64,000 bases of DNA from Prevotella sp. P2-180 (GCF_002251435.1 NZ_NPJI01000023.1:1-64000), one strand, 5' to 3'; counted from the stretch's first letter, positions 35,825 to 44,907 are shown. The notes: a model not told the origin generated them from the sequence alone. Numbers and translations: made by a program.

Positions 35825-36457
35825 TCAAACAATATCCAGCAGACTATGAAAATCAGATATGACATAATCAGCCTTGCTCAATTCCTCAATATTTCCATTT
35901 CCGTATGTCACGCCACAAGTTTTCACACCTGCGTTTTTTCCCATATCAATATCAAAAATTGTGTCGCCAACAACAAGCACGTCAGACTTATCGTCGTCAA
36001 CGCGTTTTAGAATGTTGTAGACCATGTCTGGGGCGGGTTTAGCATTTGCCACATCCTGAGAAGTTACAACATAGGAAATGTAGCGCAAGATATTCATCTC
36101 CTCAAGAAAAGCATACAAGGTGTCTGAACCACGACTGCTTGCCACAGCAATGACAATACCCATGGCATACAACTCTTCAAGAGTTTCTTTTACCTGAGGA
36201 AAAAGTTTTACTACGCCTGGCTTATTGTTTTCAATAAACAATTGTCGGTATGTATTGTCACAAGCATTTGCTTTCTGCTCATCCATAGGAATGAGAGTTG
36301 TGAAAGTTTGTCGTAATGGAAGTCCAATTACAGAGGAGCATTCTTTCTCACTCTTGACTGGCAAGCCAAGTATCGACATCGTCTGCTGCATAGTAGATAC
36401 AATCAGATGTTTGGTATCGGCTATAGTTCCATCAAAATCAATTATAATAGTATTCAT
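35825..36457 (-). CDS. HAD-family phosphatase, phosphoglycolate-phosphatase-like
   Basis: A 210-aa HAD hydrolase with a helical C1 cap. Motif I is IIDFDGTIADT with nucleophile D7 and acid D9. Motif II is the Ser in VASSRG, motif III the Lys in NAKPAPDMVY, and motif IV VVGDTIFDIDMGKNAG. Relatives hydrolyse phosphoglycolate, pyrophosphate or sugar phosphates. The spacer upstream carries a promoter box followed by a terminator hairpin before this gene, so expression may depend on read-through. Confidence 0.9.
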   Translation of the reverse strand: MNTIIIDFDGTIADTKHLIVSTMQQTMSILGLPVKSEKECSSVIGLPLRQTFTTLIPMDEQKANACDNTYRQLFIENNKPGVVKLFPQVKETLEELYAMGIVIAVASSRGSDTLYAFLEEMNILRYISYVVTSQDVANAKPAPDMVYNILKRVDDDKSDVLVVGDTIFDIDMGKNAGVKTCGVTYGNGNIEELSKADYVISDFHSLLDIV

Positions 36458-36529
36458 ATCTTTAAATTGTTGGGTTCAACGTTTGATTAATTCTGTATTG
36501 GCTATTCATGACTGACATTTTAGTTTTTT

Positions 36530-36654
36530 CGAAAAAGCCTCGCTTCTCAGCGAAGCTTTTCGATACTAAACTAAATTAATCAACCATAAACCTTAACCAT
36601 TTACAAAATATTGATAATACATAAATTATATCTTTTGCTTCATTTTTTATCTTA
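36530..36654 (-). ncRNA. Candidate small RNA or attenuated leader
   Basis: A minus-strand unit of about 125 bases bounded by a full promoter and a hairpin terminator, with only very short ORFs inside (longest about 6-10 codons). The start is set about 6 bases after the -7 box. No known RNA family is recognised. It is either a free sRNA or the leader of the HAD gene, whose ATG lies about 75 bases past the terminator and which has no other promoter box. Confidence 0.4.
36532..36560 (-). terminator. Intrinsic terminator with a GNRA loop
   Basis: Read on the minus strand: AAAAGCTTCGCT, loop GAGA, AGCGAGGCTTTT, then TC. It is a 12-bp stem with one G-U pair, capped by a GNRA-type tetraloop and ending in a T-run. 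Confidence 0.75.
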
Positions 36655-36659
36655 CGATG

Positions 36660-36667
36660 CAAAGGTA
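36660..36667 (-). promoter_or_regulatory. -7 box for the candidate sRNA/HAD leader
   Basis: TACCTTTG on the minus strand, with CTTG (complement of 36686-36689) 18 bases upstream as the -33 element. Confidence 0.65.
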
Positions 36668-36773
36668 ATATGGTTTTAAGAAATACAAGTTCAGTATAAG
36701 CCAAATAAGGTTTAAAAATCGATATTCTAATAAAAATCAAACCATATTTCACTAAAAACAAACAAAAAATTGA

Positions 36774-36781
36774 TATATTTG
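36774..36781 (+). promoter_or_regulatory. -7 box for the hybrid regulator gene
   Basis: TATATTTG, a perfect TAnnTTTG, 90 bases before ATG 36872. A second near match (TATCTTCG, 36825-36832) lies closer to the gene. Confidence 0.55.
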
Positions 36782-36871
36782 CAATATTTCTTGGTTTCAA
36801 TATCTATTTTTCGACTTTTTTATGTATCTTCGCAACGCAAAAACAGAAACGCTAACAATTGGAGATAAATC

Positions 36872-38569
36872 ATGAATATAATCATAAACACATTAATTTT
36901 AATTGTTGTAATCATATTTCTGATTATGACAAGGCACCTGTATATAAGAAACCAACGACTCAAGAACAAGGATCAACTAAACATGATCTTCACCAGTATT
37001 ACCCACGAACTGCTGACTCCACTTACCATCATATCCGCCTCGGTGGAAAACCTGAGAGAGAGAGAACCTGGATATAAAAAGGAATTCGATCTTATGGACC
37101 TGAACATACAACGCTCTGTAAGGTTACTCCAACAAATACTAGAAGCCAGTAAGGCATCAGACGGAAGACTAAAGCTTCTTGTGGCCAAAGGCGATGTGAT
37201 GTCATACATACGCGAAACTGCAAGATGTATCATACCACTGGTGATGAAGAAGGGAATACAGTTTGACGTTAGGTGCAACCCAAAGAGCATGATAGGATGG
37301 ATAGATACCGACAAAATTGATAAGATAATATTTAACCTTCTTTCCAATGCAGTAAAGTTTTCAGACAAAACGAATGCCCGAATTCTTCTTGATGTATCAA
37401 CCAACAATTATTACGATGAAGTGATAATAGTGGTGGAAGACAATGGATGCGGAATACCCAAGAATAGACAGAACAATATTTTCGAGACATTTTACGACGG
37501 AGAATACCGACGGTTTAAAGTCATAGGCAACGGTATCGGCCTGTCACTAACACGCGACCTTGTGAGACTTAATGGAGGAACAATAACATTCGAGTCCAAG
37601 GAAAACATCGGCACTAAGTTCATCGTAAAACTGCCTATAGGAAAGGAAGCTTTCACTCCTGAACAAATTGACGAATCAAACATGGTAAACATCGACAATG
37701 TACAAAACGCCATTTTCGACTTCCCCTACTCCACCACTGATACCTTCAATGCCGAACCCACGAACCAAGAAACCGACGACGATAAATATCGCCTTCTGCT
37801 TGTGGAAGACAATACAGAGTTGCTGATGCTTATGAAACTGCTACTATCGGCGAAATACAAGATTTTCACGGCTTCCAACGGAATAGAAGCTATAAACGTC
37901 ATACAAACAACGGAAATAGACATTATCGTTTCCGACGTGATGATGCCTGAGATGGACGGTTGGGAACTTACCAACAAGGTGAAGAGCGACTCTGAATACA
38001 GCCACCTGCCCATCATACTGCTTACGGCACGGACACAGGAGGAAGACAGGAAAAAGTCGCTGCTCGTAGGTGCAGACGACTACGTCTGTAAACCATTTAA
38101 GATAGGTGACCTTCAGCTAAGGATAGAAAACATCGTGACCAACAGACGAAGGATACAATCAGAATTCTCGTCAAAATCGATGGAGGAAATTGAAGAAGAA
38201 CAGATTACCTCACCAGAGCAAGAACTTGTGGCAAAAGCCATAGAATGCGTAAAAAGAAACATCAGCGACAGCGAATACGACCGTAACAGCTTCGCTGCCG
38301 ACATGGGTATGAGCTCCTCGTCGCTCTACAACAAACTGAGAGCCACCACAGGGATGAGCGTTAGCAGTTTCATACGCGACATAAGAATGAAGGAAGCCTG
38401 TAAGCTAGCAAAGAAGAACCCTTCCATACGTATTAGCGAACTGGCTTACCTTGTGGGATACAAGGACCCAAAATACTTTGCCACATCATTTAAAAAAGAA
38501 ATGGGCATGCAACCTTCTGAATACATCGAGAAACTATTTTCTTCCAATGCTAAGGAGCCAAAGTCCTGA
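36872..38569 (+). CDS. Hybrid two-component regulator without a periplasmic sensor (HisKA-HATPase-REC-AraC)
   Basis: A one-chain two-component system of 565 aa. It has one N-terminal helix (about 3-20), HisKA with H45 (TSITHELLTPL), HATPase with NLLSNAVKF and DNGCGIP...GNGIGLSLT, a receiver domain with D355 (VSDVMMPEMDG), and a C-terminal AraC DNA-binding domain (about 465-555). Bacteroidota hybrid systems of this kind normally carry a large periplasmic sensor of about 700 residues; it is missing here, so the signal must come through the membrane helix or a partner. GGAG lies 9 bases before the ATG, an unusual SD-like site. No polysaccharide-use genes are adjacent. Confidence 0.9.
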   Translation: MNIIINTLILIVVIIFLIMTRHLYIRNQRLKNKDQLNMIFTSITHELLTPLTIISASVENLREREPGYKKEFDLMDLNIQRSVRLLQQILEASKASDGRLKLLVAKGDVMSYIRETARCIIPLVMKKGIQFDVRCNPKSMIGWIDTDKIDKIIFNLLSNAVKFSDKTNARILLDVSTNNYYDEVIIVVEDNGCGIPKNRQNNIFETFYDGEYRRFKVIGNGIGLSLTRDLVRLNGGTITFESKENIGTKFIVKLPIGKEAFTPEQIDESNMVNIDNVQNAIFDFPYSTTDTFNAEPTNQETDDDKYRLLLVEDNTELLMLMKLLLSAKYKIFTASNGIEAINVIQTTEIDIIVSDVMMPEMDGWELTNKVKSDSEYSHLPIILLTARTQEEDRKKSLLVGADDYVCKPFKIGDLQLRIENIVTNRRRIQSEFSSKSMEEIEEEQITSPEQELVAKAIECVKRNISDSEYDRNSFAADMGMSSSSLYNKLRATTGMSVSSFIRDIRMKEACKLAKKNPSIRISELAYLVGYKDPKYFATSFKKEMGMQPSEYIEKLFSSNAKEPKS

Positions 38570-39955
38570 AAAGGTCAAGGTTCCGTTAAGCATCAGAAGC
38601 TCATAACCAAAGCGATAGTTCCAAAGAGACTGCGAAACACTATCTACCACAAAGCAAAGCACTGGAGAGGATAGCGCCACCACCGGCACCCATCGCCCCA
38701 AGGGTATGCGACGGGTGAATAAGGCAAACGCAAAAAGTCCCAACAACGGTCCGTATGTATATGAACACATTATATATATGGCATCTATGACGCTAGTGGA
38801 ATTGACCAGTTTGAAGCATATTATAAACGCGGCAAAAATAAACGCAAGCGAGAAATGCACTTTCTTGCGGAACGACTCATCGGAAGGACGGTTGAAAATG
38901 TCTACACAACAACAAGTAGTAAGAGAGGTCAAAGCAGAGTCGGCACTGCTGAACGATGCGGCCACAATACCTATGGTAAACATCACAAGCACCATCTGAC
39001 CCATATATCCAGAAGCAGCAAACATGGGAAGCAGTTCGTCGCCAGTATGTGGTAAGGCAATGCCATTACCCTCGGCAAGCATCACAAGCATCACGCCAAG
39101 AGAAAGAAATAGGAAATTGGCTGGGAAAAAGGCAAATCCATAGGTACACATATCTTTTTGAGCCTCACACAGGGTCTTGCAAGTCAGGTTTTTCTGCATC
39201 ATGTCCTGATCTAAGCCCGTCATTACCACTACTATGAATATTCCGCTCAAGAATTGTTTCCAAAAATATTGGGTGGAACGTGGATCGTCGAATACGAATA
39301 TCCGGCTCATATCACTCTCGTTAACCTTTCTGAATACTTCTGTAACCCCAGAACCTAATGACTCCGACGCAGTGAGGACAATAAGCACGAGAGCGGTGAA
39401 AAGACAGGTGGTCTGAAAGGTGTCGGTCCAAACCAAGGTTTTGATTCCTCCACGGCGTGTGTAGAGCCATATCAGGAAAACCATGGCCACGACAGTGACG
39501 TAAAAAGGTATGCCTAAGGTATCAAACACATATTGCTGCAATATGATACACACCACATAAACCCTCACCGCCGCTCCTGTCATTTTTGAAAGTATGAAAA
39601 ACCACGAGCCAGTCTTATAAGCCTCAGTACCAAGCCTCTTGTCAAGATAAGAATATATGGTGGTGAGATTATGACGATAATAAACAGGAAGAAGTACAAA
39701 AGCCACGGCAGCATATCCTAAAATGAATCCAAGACAAGCCTGCAAGTAAGTCATGTCTGAACGCATCACCATTCCCGGCACCGACACAAACGTGACACCA
39801 GAGATTGAAGCACCCACCATGCCGAAAGCTACCATATACCATGGCGACTTTCTGTTTCCTCGAAAGAAAGTGTCGTTGTCTGCATTTTTGTTTGTCAGTC
39901 TGCTAAACAGGAAGAGAGCAGCAAAATATATTAGTATCGTAAGTAATATCATCAT
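38534..39955 (-). CDS. Sodium:solute symporter (SSS family)
   Basis: A 473-aa inner-membrane transporter with about 13 helices. Family features include GNRKSPWYMVAFGMVGASISGVTFVSVPG near the N-terminus and the Na+ site region IGIVAASFSSADSALTSLTT. The group takes up sugars, sialic acid, nucleosides or other organic solutes with Na+; the substrate is not evident. It starts 6 bases after the mfd stop, so it is read from the mfd mRNA. Its last 36 bases overlap the tail of the hybrid regulator gene in opposite orientation. Confidence 0.92.
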   Translation of the reverse strand: MMILLTILIYFAALFLFSRLTNKNADNDTFFRGNRKSPWYMVAFGMVGASISGVTFVSVPGMVMRSDMTYLQACLGFILGYAAVAFVLLPVYYRHNLTTIYSYLDKRLGTEAYKTGSWFFILSKMTGAAVRVYVVCIILQQYVFDTLGIPFYVTVVAMVFLIWLYTRRGGIKTLVWTDTFQTTCLFTALVLIVLTASESLGSGVTEVFRKVNESDMSRIFVFDDPRSTQYFWKQFLSGIFIVVVMTGLDQDMMQKNLTCKTLCEAQKDMCTYGFAFFPANFLFLSLGVMLVMLAEGNGIALPHTGDELLPMFAASGYMGQMVLVMFTIGIVAASFSSADSALTSLTTCCCVDIFNRPSDESFRKKVHFSLAFIFAAFIICFKLVNSTSVIDAIYIMCSYTYGPLLGLFAFALFTRRIPLGRWVPVVALSSPVLCFVVDSVSQSLWNYRFGYELLMLNGTLTFSGLWLLSIGRK

Positions 39956-39961
39956 GATAGG

Positions 39962-42900
39962 TCAATCCTTTACATTCTGATTAATGATTGCTTTCAGCAA
40001 GTCTACAGCCTCTACCACAGTCTTTACGTTATCTATCACCATAGAACGTTTTCCGTTTACTTCCCTAAGATTGCAACGTCTGGGATAGGCGGCAATAAAG
40101 TCCAACAACAAGCCGAAGGTCTGACTTTGGTAATATGAACTGTTTGGATTGCTTACGAAGAAGAGAGTCATACGCTGCTTCTTGAGTATGATTTTTTCAC
40201 AGCCGAGACTTTTTCCGTAGCGTCTAAGAGGCACCACCAGTATGAGTTCTTCGGCCACTGACGGTATTTCTCCGAACCTATCTACGAGACGGCCTCTGTA
40301 TCGAGCCATCTCGTCATCGTCTTTCAGACTATCTAGTTCTCGGTATAGAAGCATTCGCTCACTGTCTTTAGGTACATAATTGTCTGGGAAATACATTTCT
40401 ATGTCGCTTTCCAAGGCACAGTCGTCAACGAAGAATTCTCCCGCCAGTTCGTTGTCCTTCACCTCTTCGGAATAAAGGTCGGCAAACTCGTCATTTTTTA
40501 ATTCCGTTACTGCCTGATTAAGAATTTTTTGATAAGTCTCATATCCCAAGTCGGCAATAAAACCGCTTTGTTCTGCACCAAGTAGGTTTCCCGCCCCCCT
40601 TATGTCGAGGTCCTGCATCGCAATATTAATGCCACTTCCGAGTTCGCTGAAATTCTCCAAGGCTTCCAGCCTTCTGCGCGCTTCTGGCTTTAGTGCCGAC
40701 AGTGGTGGAGCGAGCAGATAGCAGAAGGCCTTGCGGTTGCCACGTCCCACACGTCCGCGCATCTGATGCAAGTCACTGAGGCCGAAATTATGAGCTCCAT
40801 TCACTATTATTGTGTTTGCATTAGGAATGTCTATGCCGTTTTCAACAATAGTTGTAGAAAGTAGCACGTCGTAGTCGTAGTTGGCAAAACCTAAAATGAT
40901 TTTTTCCAATTCTTCGGGCTTCATCTGTCCGTGTCCGATGACAATACGTGCGTCGGGAACGTATTTGGTTATCATATCCCCGATGCGTTGCAAGTCGCTG
41001 ATTCGGTTATTCACGAAATATACCTGTCCGTTACGACTCATCTCAAAATTCACTGCATCGGCTATGATTTCAGCACTAAAAGAGTGAATCTCTGTCTGTA
41101 TGGGGTATCTGTTAGGTGGCGGGGTCTGTATCACGCTCATGTCTCGTGCTCCTACGAGCGAGAACTGTAGTGTACGCGGTATAGGGGTGGCCGACATTGT
41201 CATTGTGTCGACATTGGTTTTCATTTGTCTCAACTTTTCCTTTGTCGACACACCAAACTTTTGTTCCTCATCAATGATTAGCAGTCCTAAATCCTTAAAT
41301 TTCACAGACTTTCCGATCAACTTATGAGTACCTATAATAATGTCTATCTTTCCATCTGCCAAGTCGCGCAACACCTCGTTGGTCTGCTTTGTTGACTTAG
41401 CCCTTGTAAGGTAATCGACCCTAACAGGAAAGTCTTTCAAACGTTTTGAGAACGTCTGAAAATGTTGGTATGCAAGCACTGTTGTCGGCACAAGCACCGC
41501 CACTTGCTTTGAGTCACAAGCAGCCTTGAAGGCAGCACGCACTGCCACCTCTGTTTTTCCGAAACCCACATCACCGCAGACGAGTCTATCCATTGGTTTC
41601 TGACTCTCCATATCAGCTTTCACCTCATTTGTGGCACGCAGCTGGTCTGGTGTGTCCTCGTATAAGAAACTTGCCTCTAGCTCATGCTGGAGAAAAGAGT
41701 CGTGACTGAAGGCGAAGCCCTTCTCATGCCGTCTGCGAGAATAAAGTTTTATCAAGTCTCGGGCAATGTCTTTAATTTTCTTCTTGGTACGCTCCTTGAG
41801 TTTCTCCCATTGTCCGGTGCCAAGAAGGCTTAAGCGCGGAGCATCTCCGTTATCCTGCGCCTTGTATTTCGACACCTTATATAAAGAATGTATGGACACG
41901 TAGATAGAGTCGCCATTTTGATAAATGATTTTTATCATTTCCTGATAGCTGTCTCCTTGTGGCATTCTCACGAGTCCGCCAAACTTGCCTATGCCATGGT
42001 CTACATGCACCACATAGTCGCCTATTTCAAACTGTCGTATTTCCTTAAGCGTGAGCGCCACTTTGCCGTTGCGTGCCTTGTCGGAGCGCAGGTTGTACTT
42101 ATGGAAGCGGTCGAATATCTGATGGTCGGTGAAGAAACATAGCTTCAGGTCGTTGTCTACAAAGCCCTCATGAAGGGTTTTATCTACAGGCACAAACTCG
42201 GTCGACGGGCCAAGTATCTCCTTGAGTCTCTCCTGTTGTTTCTGGCTGTCGGCAAGAATGTATAATTTATAGCCACGCATTAGCATTTCGTCCATCGTCT
42301 GCTTCATCAGCTCAAAATTCTTATGAAAGAGAGGCTGCTGTGACAATGAGAAATGTATGATGCTATTAGTCATCCTCGCCGAGCGATGTCCGAATTCCAC
42401 GGTGCGGAAATTTAGAAGCATACGTCTGAAATCCGACCCTTTCACAAGTTGGGACTCACGCCTCATTTGTTCAATTATTTCATCACGTTCCATCTCAGTG
42501 GCCGTTTCCATTTTTTCGGCCATGGCCTGTTTCGAAAAGCCCTCTTCATATATAGCATCAACCCTCTCGACCACATACTGCATGTCTCGCAATGCTATCA
42601 CCGTGTTTTCTGGCAAGAAGTCGAGCACTGGTATTTTCTTCTCCTTGCACATGGTCAGTTCTGGCACGATGTTTATCTGTTCACGACGTTCGTTAGACAA
42701 CTGGGTATCTACCTCAAAGGTACGTATCGAGTCGATGTCGTCTCCAAAGAAATCTATTCGGAAGGGATATTCACATGAAAAGGAGAAAACATCAATAATG
42801 CTTCCACGCCTGGCAAACTGTCCTGGTTCGTAGACATAGTCCACTTCCGAGAATCCATAATCGAGAAGATTCTTCACCACATCCCTCACGTCTATTGTCT

Positions 42901-43366
42901 GTCCCACGCTCAACGAAAGGGTGCGGTCGTCGAGCTGACTGCGCGACACCACAAGTTCTGCCACAGCCTCTGGATGTGTCACGATATAAAGCGGTTCGTC
43001 GTTCTTTTTCCTTGCCGTTTGGGCATTAATGGCAGCAAGAACTTCTGTACGGAGAATTTCACTGGCAGAGTCACGCTGACCATACTTCACTGCCCTCCTG
43101 AACGATGATGGAAAAAAAAGCACACGACTGTCGCCCATCAATTGTGTCAGGTCGTGATAGAAATATCCAGCCTCGTCGGCATCGTTGAGTAAAAATAAAA
43201 AGGTGGCAGACTGGCGCTGGGCCAAAGCAGCAAACACCAATGGCGCAGAAGACGCGACCAACCCGTCGAGGAAGATGTTCTTTATGCTCCCATCCCCCAC
43301 GACATTAGCCACAGCCGAAACTTTTGACGACTTGGCATATAAAATCTGTAAATCCTGTATTGTCAT
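39962..43366 (-). CDS. mfd: Transcription-repair coupling factor
   Basis: Mfd removes RNA polymerase stalled at DNA damage and recruits UvrA. It is 1134 aa with all parts visible: the UvrB-homology N-terminus (EVDYVYEPGQFARRGSIIDVFSF), the RNA polymerase-interacting CarD-like domain (IGDYVVHVDHGIGKFGGL), the translocase with Walker A RLVCGDVGFGKTEVA and DEEQKFGV, QMRGRVGRGNRKAFCYLL, and a C-terminal TRCF domain. It has its own promoter and carries the symporter gene downstream. Confidence 0.97.
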   Translation of the reverse strand: MTIQDLQILYAKSSKVSAVANVVGDGSIKNIFLDGLVASSAPLVFAALAQRQSATFLFLLNDADEAGYFYHDLTQLMGDSRVLFFPSSFRRAVKYGQRDSASEILRTEVLAAINAQTARKKNDEPLYIVTHPEAVAELVVSRSQLDDRTLSLSVGQTIDVRDVVKNLLDYGFSEVDYVYEPGQFARRGSIIDVFSFSCEYPFRIDFFGDDIDSIRTFEVDTQLSNERREQINIVPELTMCKEKKIPVLDFLPENTVIALRDMQYVVERVDAIYEEGFSKQAMAEKMETATEMERDEIIEQMRRESQLVKGSDFRRMLLNFRTVEFGHRSARMTNSIIHFSLSQQPLFHKNFELMKQTMDEMLMRGYKLYILADSQKQQERLKEILGPSTEFVPVDKTLHEGFVDNDLKLCFFTDHQIFDRFHKYNLRSDKARNGKVALTLKEIRQFEIGDYVVHVDHGIGKFGGLVRMPQGDSYQEMIKIIYQNGDSIYVSIHSLYKVSKYKAQDNGDAPRLSLLGTGQWEKLKERTKKKIKDIARDLIKLYSRRRHEKGFAFSHDSFLQHELEASFLYEDTPDQLRATNEVKADMESQKPMDRLVCGDVGFGKTEVAVRAAFKAACDSKQVAVLVPTTVLAYQHFQTFSKRLKDFPVRVDYLTRAKSTKQTNEVLRDLADGKIDIIIGTHKLIGKSVKFKDLGLLIIDEEQKFGVSTKEKLRQMKTNVDTMTMSATPIPRTLQFSLVGARDMSVIQTPPPNRYPIQTEIHSFSAEIIADAVNFEMSRNGQVYFVNNRISDLQRIGDMITKYVPDARIVIGHGQMKPEELEKIILGFANYDYDVLLSTTIVENGIDIPNANTIIVNGAHNFGLSDLHQMRGRVGRGNRKAFCYLLAPPLSALKPEARRRLEALENFSELGSGINIAMQDLDIRGAGNLLGAEQSGFIADLGYETYQKILNQAVTELKNDEFADLYSEEVKDNELAGEFFVDDCALESDIEMYFPDNYVPKDSERMLLYRELDSLKDDDEMARYRGRLVDRFGEIPSVAEELILVVPLRRYGKSLGCEKIILKKQRMTLFFVSNPNSSYYQSQTFGLLLDFIAAYPRRCNLREVNGKRSMVIDNVKTVVEAVDLLKAIINQNVKD

Positions 43367-43401
43367 TATGCTTTCAATAGACCAGCAACGCTAATCTTTT
43401 G

Positions 43402-43409
43402 CAAAATTA
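43402..43409 (-). promoter_or_regulatory. -7 box for mfd
   Basis: TAATTTTG on the minus strand, 35 bases before ATG 43366. Confidence 0.7.
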
Positions 43410-43472
43410 CTTATATTAGTCGAAAAAAACAAAAAAAATGGCAAATAATTTTTTTATTCCACCATTCTTCGC

Positions 43473-43480
43473 TATTTTTG
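43473..43480 (+). promoter_or_regulatory. -7 box for the mannosyltransferase gene
   Basis: TATTTTTG, 17 bases before ATG 43498. The longer ORF start at 43438 is upstream of this box. Confidence 0.6.
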
Positions 43481-43497
43481 CAACAAAAATTTTAAAG

Positions 43498-44247
43498 ATG
43501 GAGCATTATAGTGATAGCATTATCATAATTCCTACATACAATGAAAAGGAGAATGTCGAGAAAATAATACGTGCAGTATTCAATCTCGACAAGTGTTTTC
43601 ACATACTCATCATCGACGATGGTTCACCTGATGGTACGGCAACCATCGTCAAGAGACTCATGACTAACGAGTTTTCCGACCGTCTGTTCTTAATCGAACG
43701 CAGCGGCAAACTCGGCTTGGGTACAGCCTATATTCGCGGCTTCAAATGGGCATTGGAACACCAATATGAGTATGTGTTTGAAATGGACGCAGACTTTAGC
43801 CACGATCCATCAGACCTTCCACGCCTCTATTCCGCCTGTCATGACGATGGCTATGACTTGGCCATTGGCTCGCGCTACGTTTCAGGAGTGAACGTTGTAA
43901 ACTGGCCTATGGGGCGTGTCCTTATGAGCTATTTCGCGTCAAAATACGTACGGTTTGTCACTGGATTTAAAGTTCACGACACCACAGCCGGATTCAAATG
44001 CTATCGTCGGAAAGTGCTCGAGACCATGGAGCTTGACAAAATTCGCTTCAAGGGTTATGCATTCCAGATAGAAATGAAATTCACGGCCTACAAAATAGGA
44101 TTTCGCATAAAGGAAGTACCCGTCATCTTTGTCAACCGACGCGAAGGCACCAGCAAGATGAGCGGTGGAATATTCGGCGAGGCCTTTTTCGGCGTAATGC
44201 GTCTGAGATGGGACGGATGGACTCGTCGCTATCCAAAGATAAAGTAG
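43498..44247 (+). CDS. Polyprenol monophosphomannose synthase (GT2)
   Basis: It transfers mannose from GDP-mannose to polyprenyl phosphate, making the lipid donor for mannosylation on the far side of the membrane. The GT2 protein of 249 aa shows IIIPTYNEKENVEKII, the DDGSPDGT motif, the catalytic EMDADFSHDP (DxD), and ITGFK/HDTTAGFKCYRR typical of DPM1. It lacks the C-terminal membrane helices of two-domain forms. ManC at 61912, which makes GDP-mannose, is in the same window. A terminator follows. Confidence 0.9.
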   Translation: MEHYSDSIIIIPTYNEKENVEKIIRAVFNLDKCFHILIIDDGSPDGTATIVKRLMTNEFSDRLFLIERSGKLGLGTAYIRGFKWALEHQYEYVFEMDADFSHDPSDLPRLYSACHDDGYDLAIGSRYVSGVNVVNWPMGRVLMSYFASKYVRFVTGFKVHDTTAGFKCYRRKVLETMELDKIRFKGYAFQIEMKFTAYKIGFRIKEVPVIFVNRREGTSKMSGGIFGEAFFGVMRLRWDGWTRRYPKIK

Positions 44248-44366
44248 TATGAACCATTGCTTCCTTAGAATTCCACACTATACATCATTTAAGATTAAGA
44301 CACCAATTTAGGGCAATTAATGAATGTAACGTGTAAAGTGGACAAACCAGACGTCACAACGACGGC

Positions 44367-44404
44367 AAAGAGACGTTACGTTTATTTGAACGCAACGTCT
44401 CTTT
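44367..44404 (+). terminator. Terminator after the mannosyltransferase gene
   Basis: AAAGAGACGTT (44367-44377) and AACGTCTCTTT (44394-44404), with inner ACGTT/AACG pairing, followed by CTTC. Confidence 0.8.
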
Positions 44405-44567
44405 CTTCAAAGTCACACTTGCTACACATGCTAAACATCTTATATAATGTGGTAAATATTTGAGATTTATTGCCCACAAAACGTTAAAATAACATAAATA
44501 CGACAATAATATAACCTCCTTCTATATTTTTTTCTTTAAAAAACTTGGCTGTATAAATAAAACGTAC

Positions 44568-44575
44568 TATCTTTG
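44568..44575 (+). promoter_or_regulatory. -7 box for the CTD-transpeptidase-sigma operon
   Basis: TATCTTTG with TTGG at 44545-44548, about 20 bases upstream. ATG 44584 is only 8 bases downstream; ATG 44593 is an alternative start. Confidence 0.72.
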
Positions 44576-44583
44576 CAGAAAAT

Positions 44584-44907
44584 ATGAAAACGATGAGAAC
44601 ATTTTTACACGCAATAATTATAGCGGCCACACTCGCAGTGGCAGCCCCTACACAAAGCATTGCCTCTACAAGCATTGCTGAAATGACGATGTCAGCTGAT
44701 GAATGTAAGGCAAGAATTGTTGTAAACCAGTCGACAGTGACCATTGAGGGGCTTGCCGGAAAAACCCTTGAGGTCGTATCACTCACAGGACGCCTTGTTA
44801 TGAAAACAAAAATCGAAAGCAATTCACAACAGGTGGAGCTCAACGTGCCTAAGGGATGCTACATTCTAAAAATTGACAATATCGTAAGGAAAGTATCTAT
44901 TTCCTAA
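44584..44907 (+). CDS. Secreted miniprotein made of one T9SS C-terminal-domain-like fold
   Basis: A 107-aa protein with a signal peptide (FLHAIIIAATLAVAAP) and a mature part of about 75 residues. The mature part follows the type IX secretion sorting-domain pattern: TVTIEGLAGKTLEVVSLTGR, then VELNVPKGCYILKIDN and a final KVSIS. In that family this domain is normally the tail of a large cargo protein; here it is nearly the whole protein. Its stop overlaps the next ATG (TAATG), so it is coupled to the transpeptidase gene. Function unknown. Confidence 0.6.
   Translation: MKTMRTFLHAIIIAATLAVAAPTQSIASTSIAEMTMSADECKARIVVNQSTVTIEGLAGKTLEVVSLTGRLVMKTKIESNSQQVELNVPKGCYILKIDNIVRKVSIS

Larger units (their letters stand above)
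36458..36871. other. 414-base intergenic region with a promoter-terminator unit
   Basis: It lies between the divergent HAD and hybrid-regulator genes. On the minus strand it holds a full promoter (box 36660-36667) and a terminator hairpin (36532-36560), described separately. On the plus strand it holds a perfect box at 36774-36781 and a near-box TATCTTCG at 36825-36832 for the regulator gene. The rest is AT-rich. A 74-codon minus ORF across it (36576-36800) runs through the promoter and looks like chance. Confidence 0.6.
44248..44583 (+). other. 336-base intergenic region
   Basis: It holds the mannosyltransferase terminator (44367-44404), then an AT-rich stretch, and the promoter of the next operon (44545-44575). 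Nothing else is apparent, and there is no credible ORF. Confidence 0.6.

Noticed and set aside
36576..36800. A 74-codon minus-strand ORF upstream of the HAD gene
   Set aside because: It runs across the promoter at 36660-36667, is strongly AT-driven and resembles no protein family.
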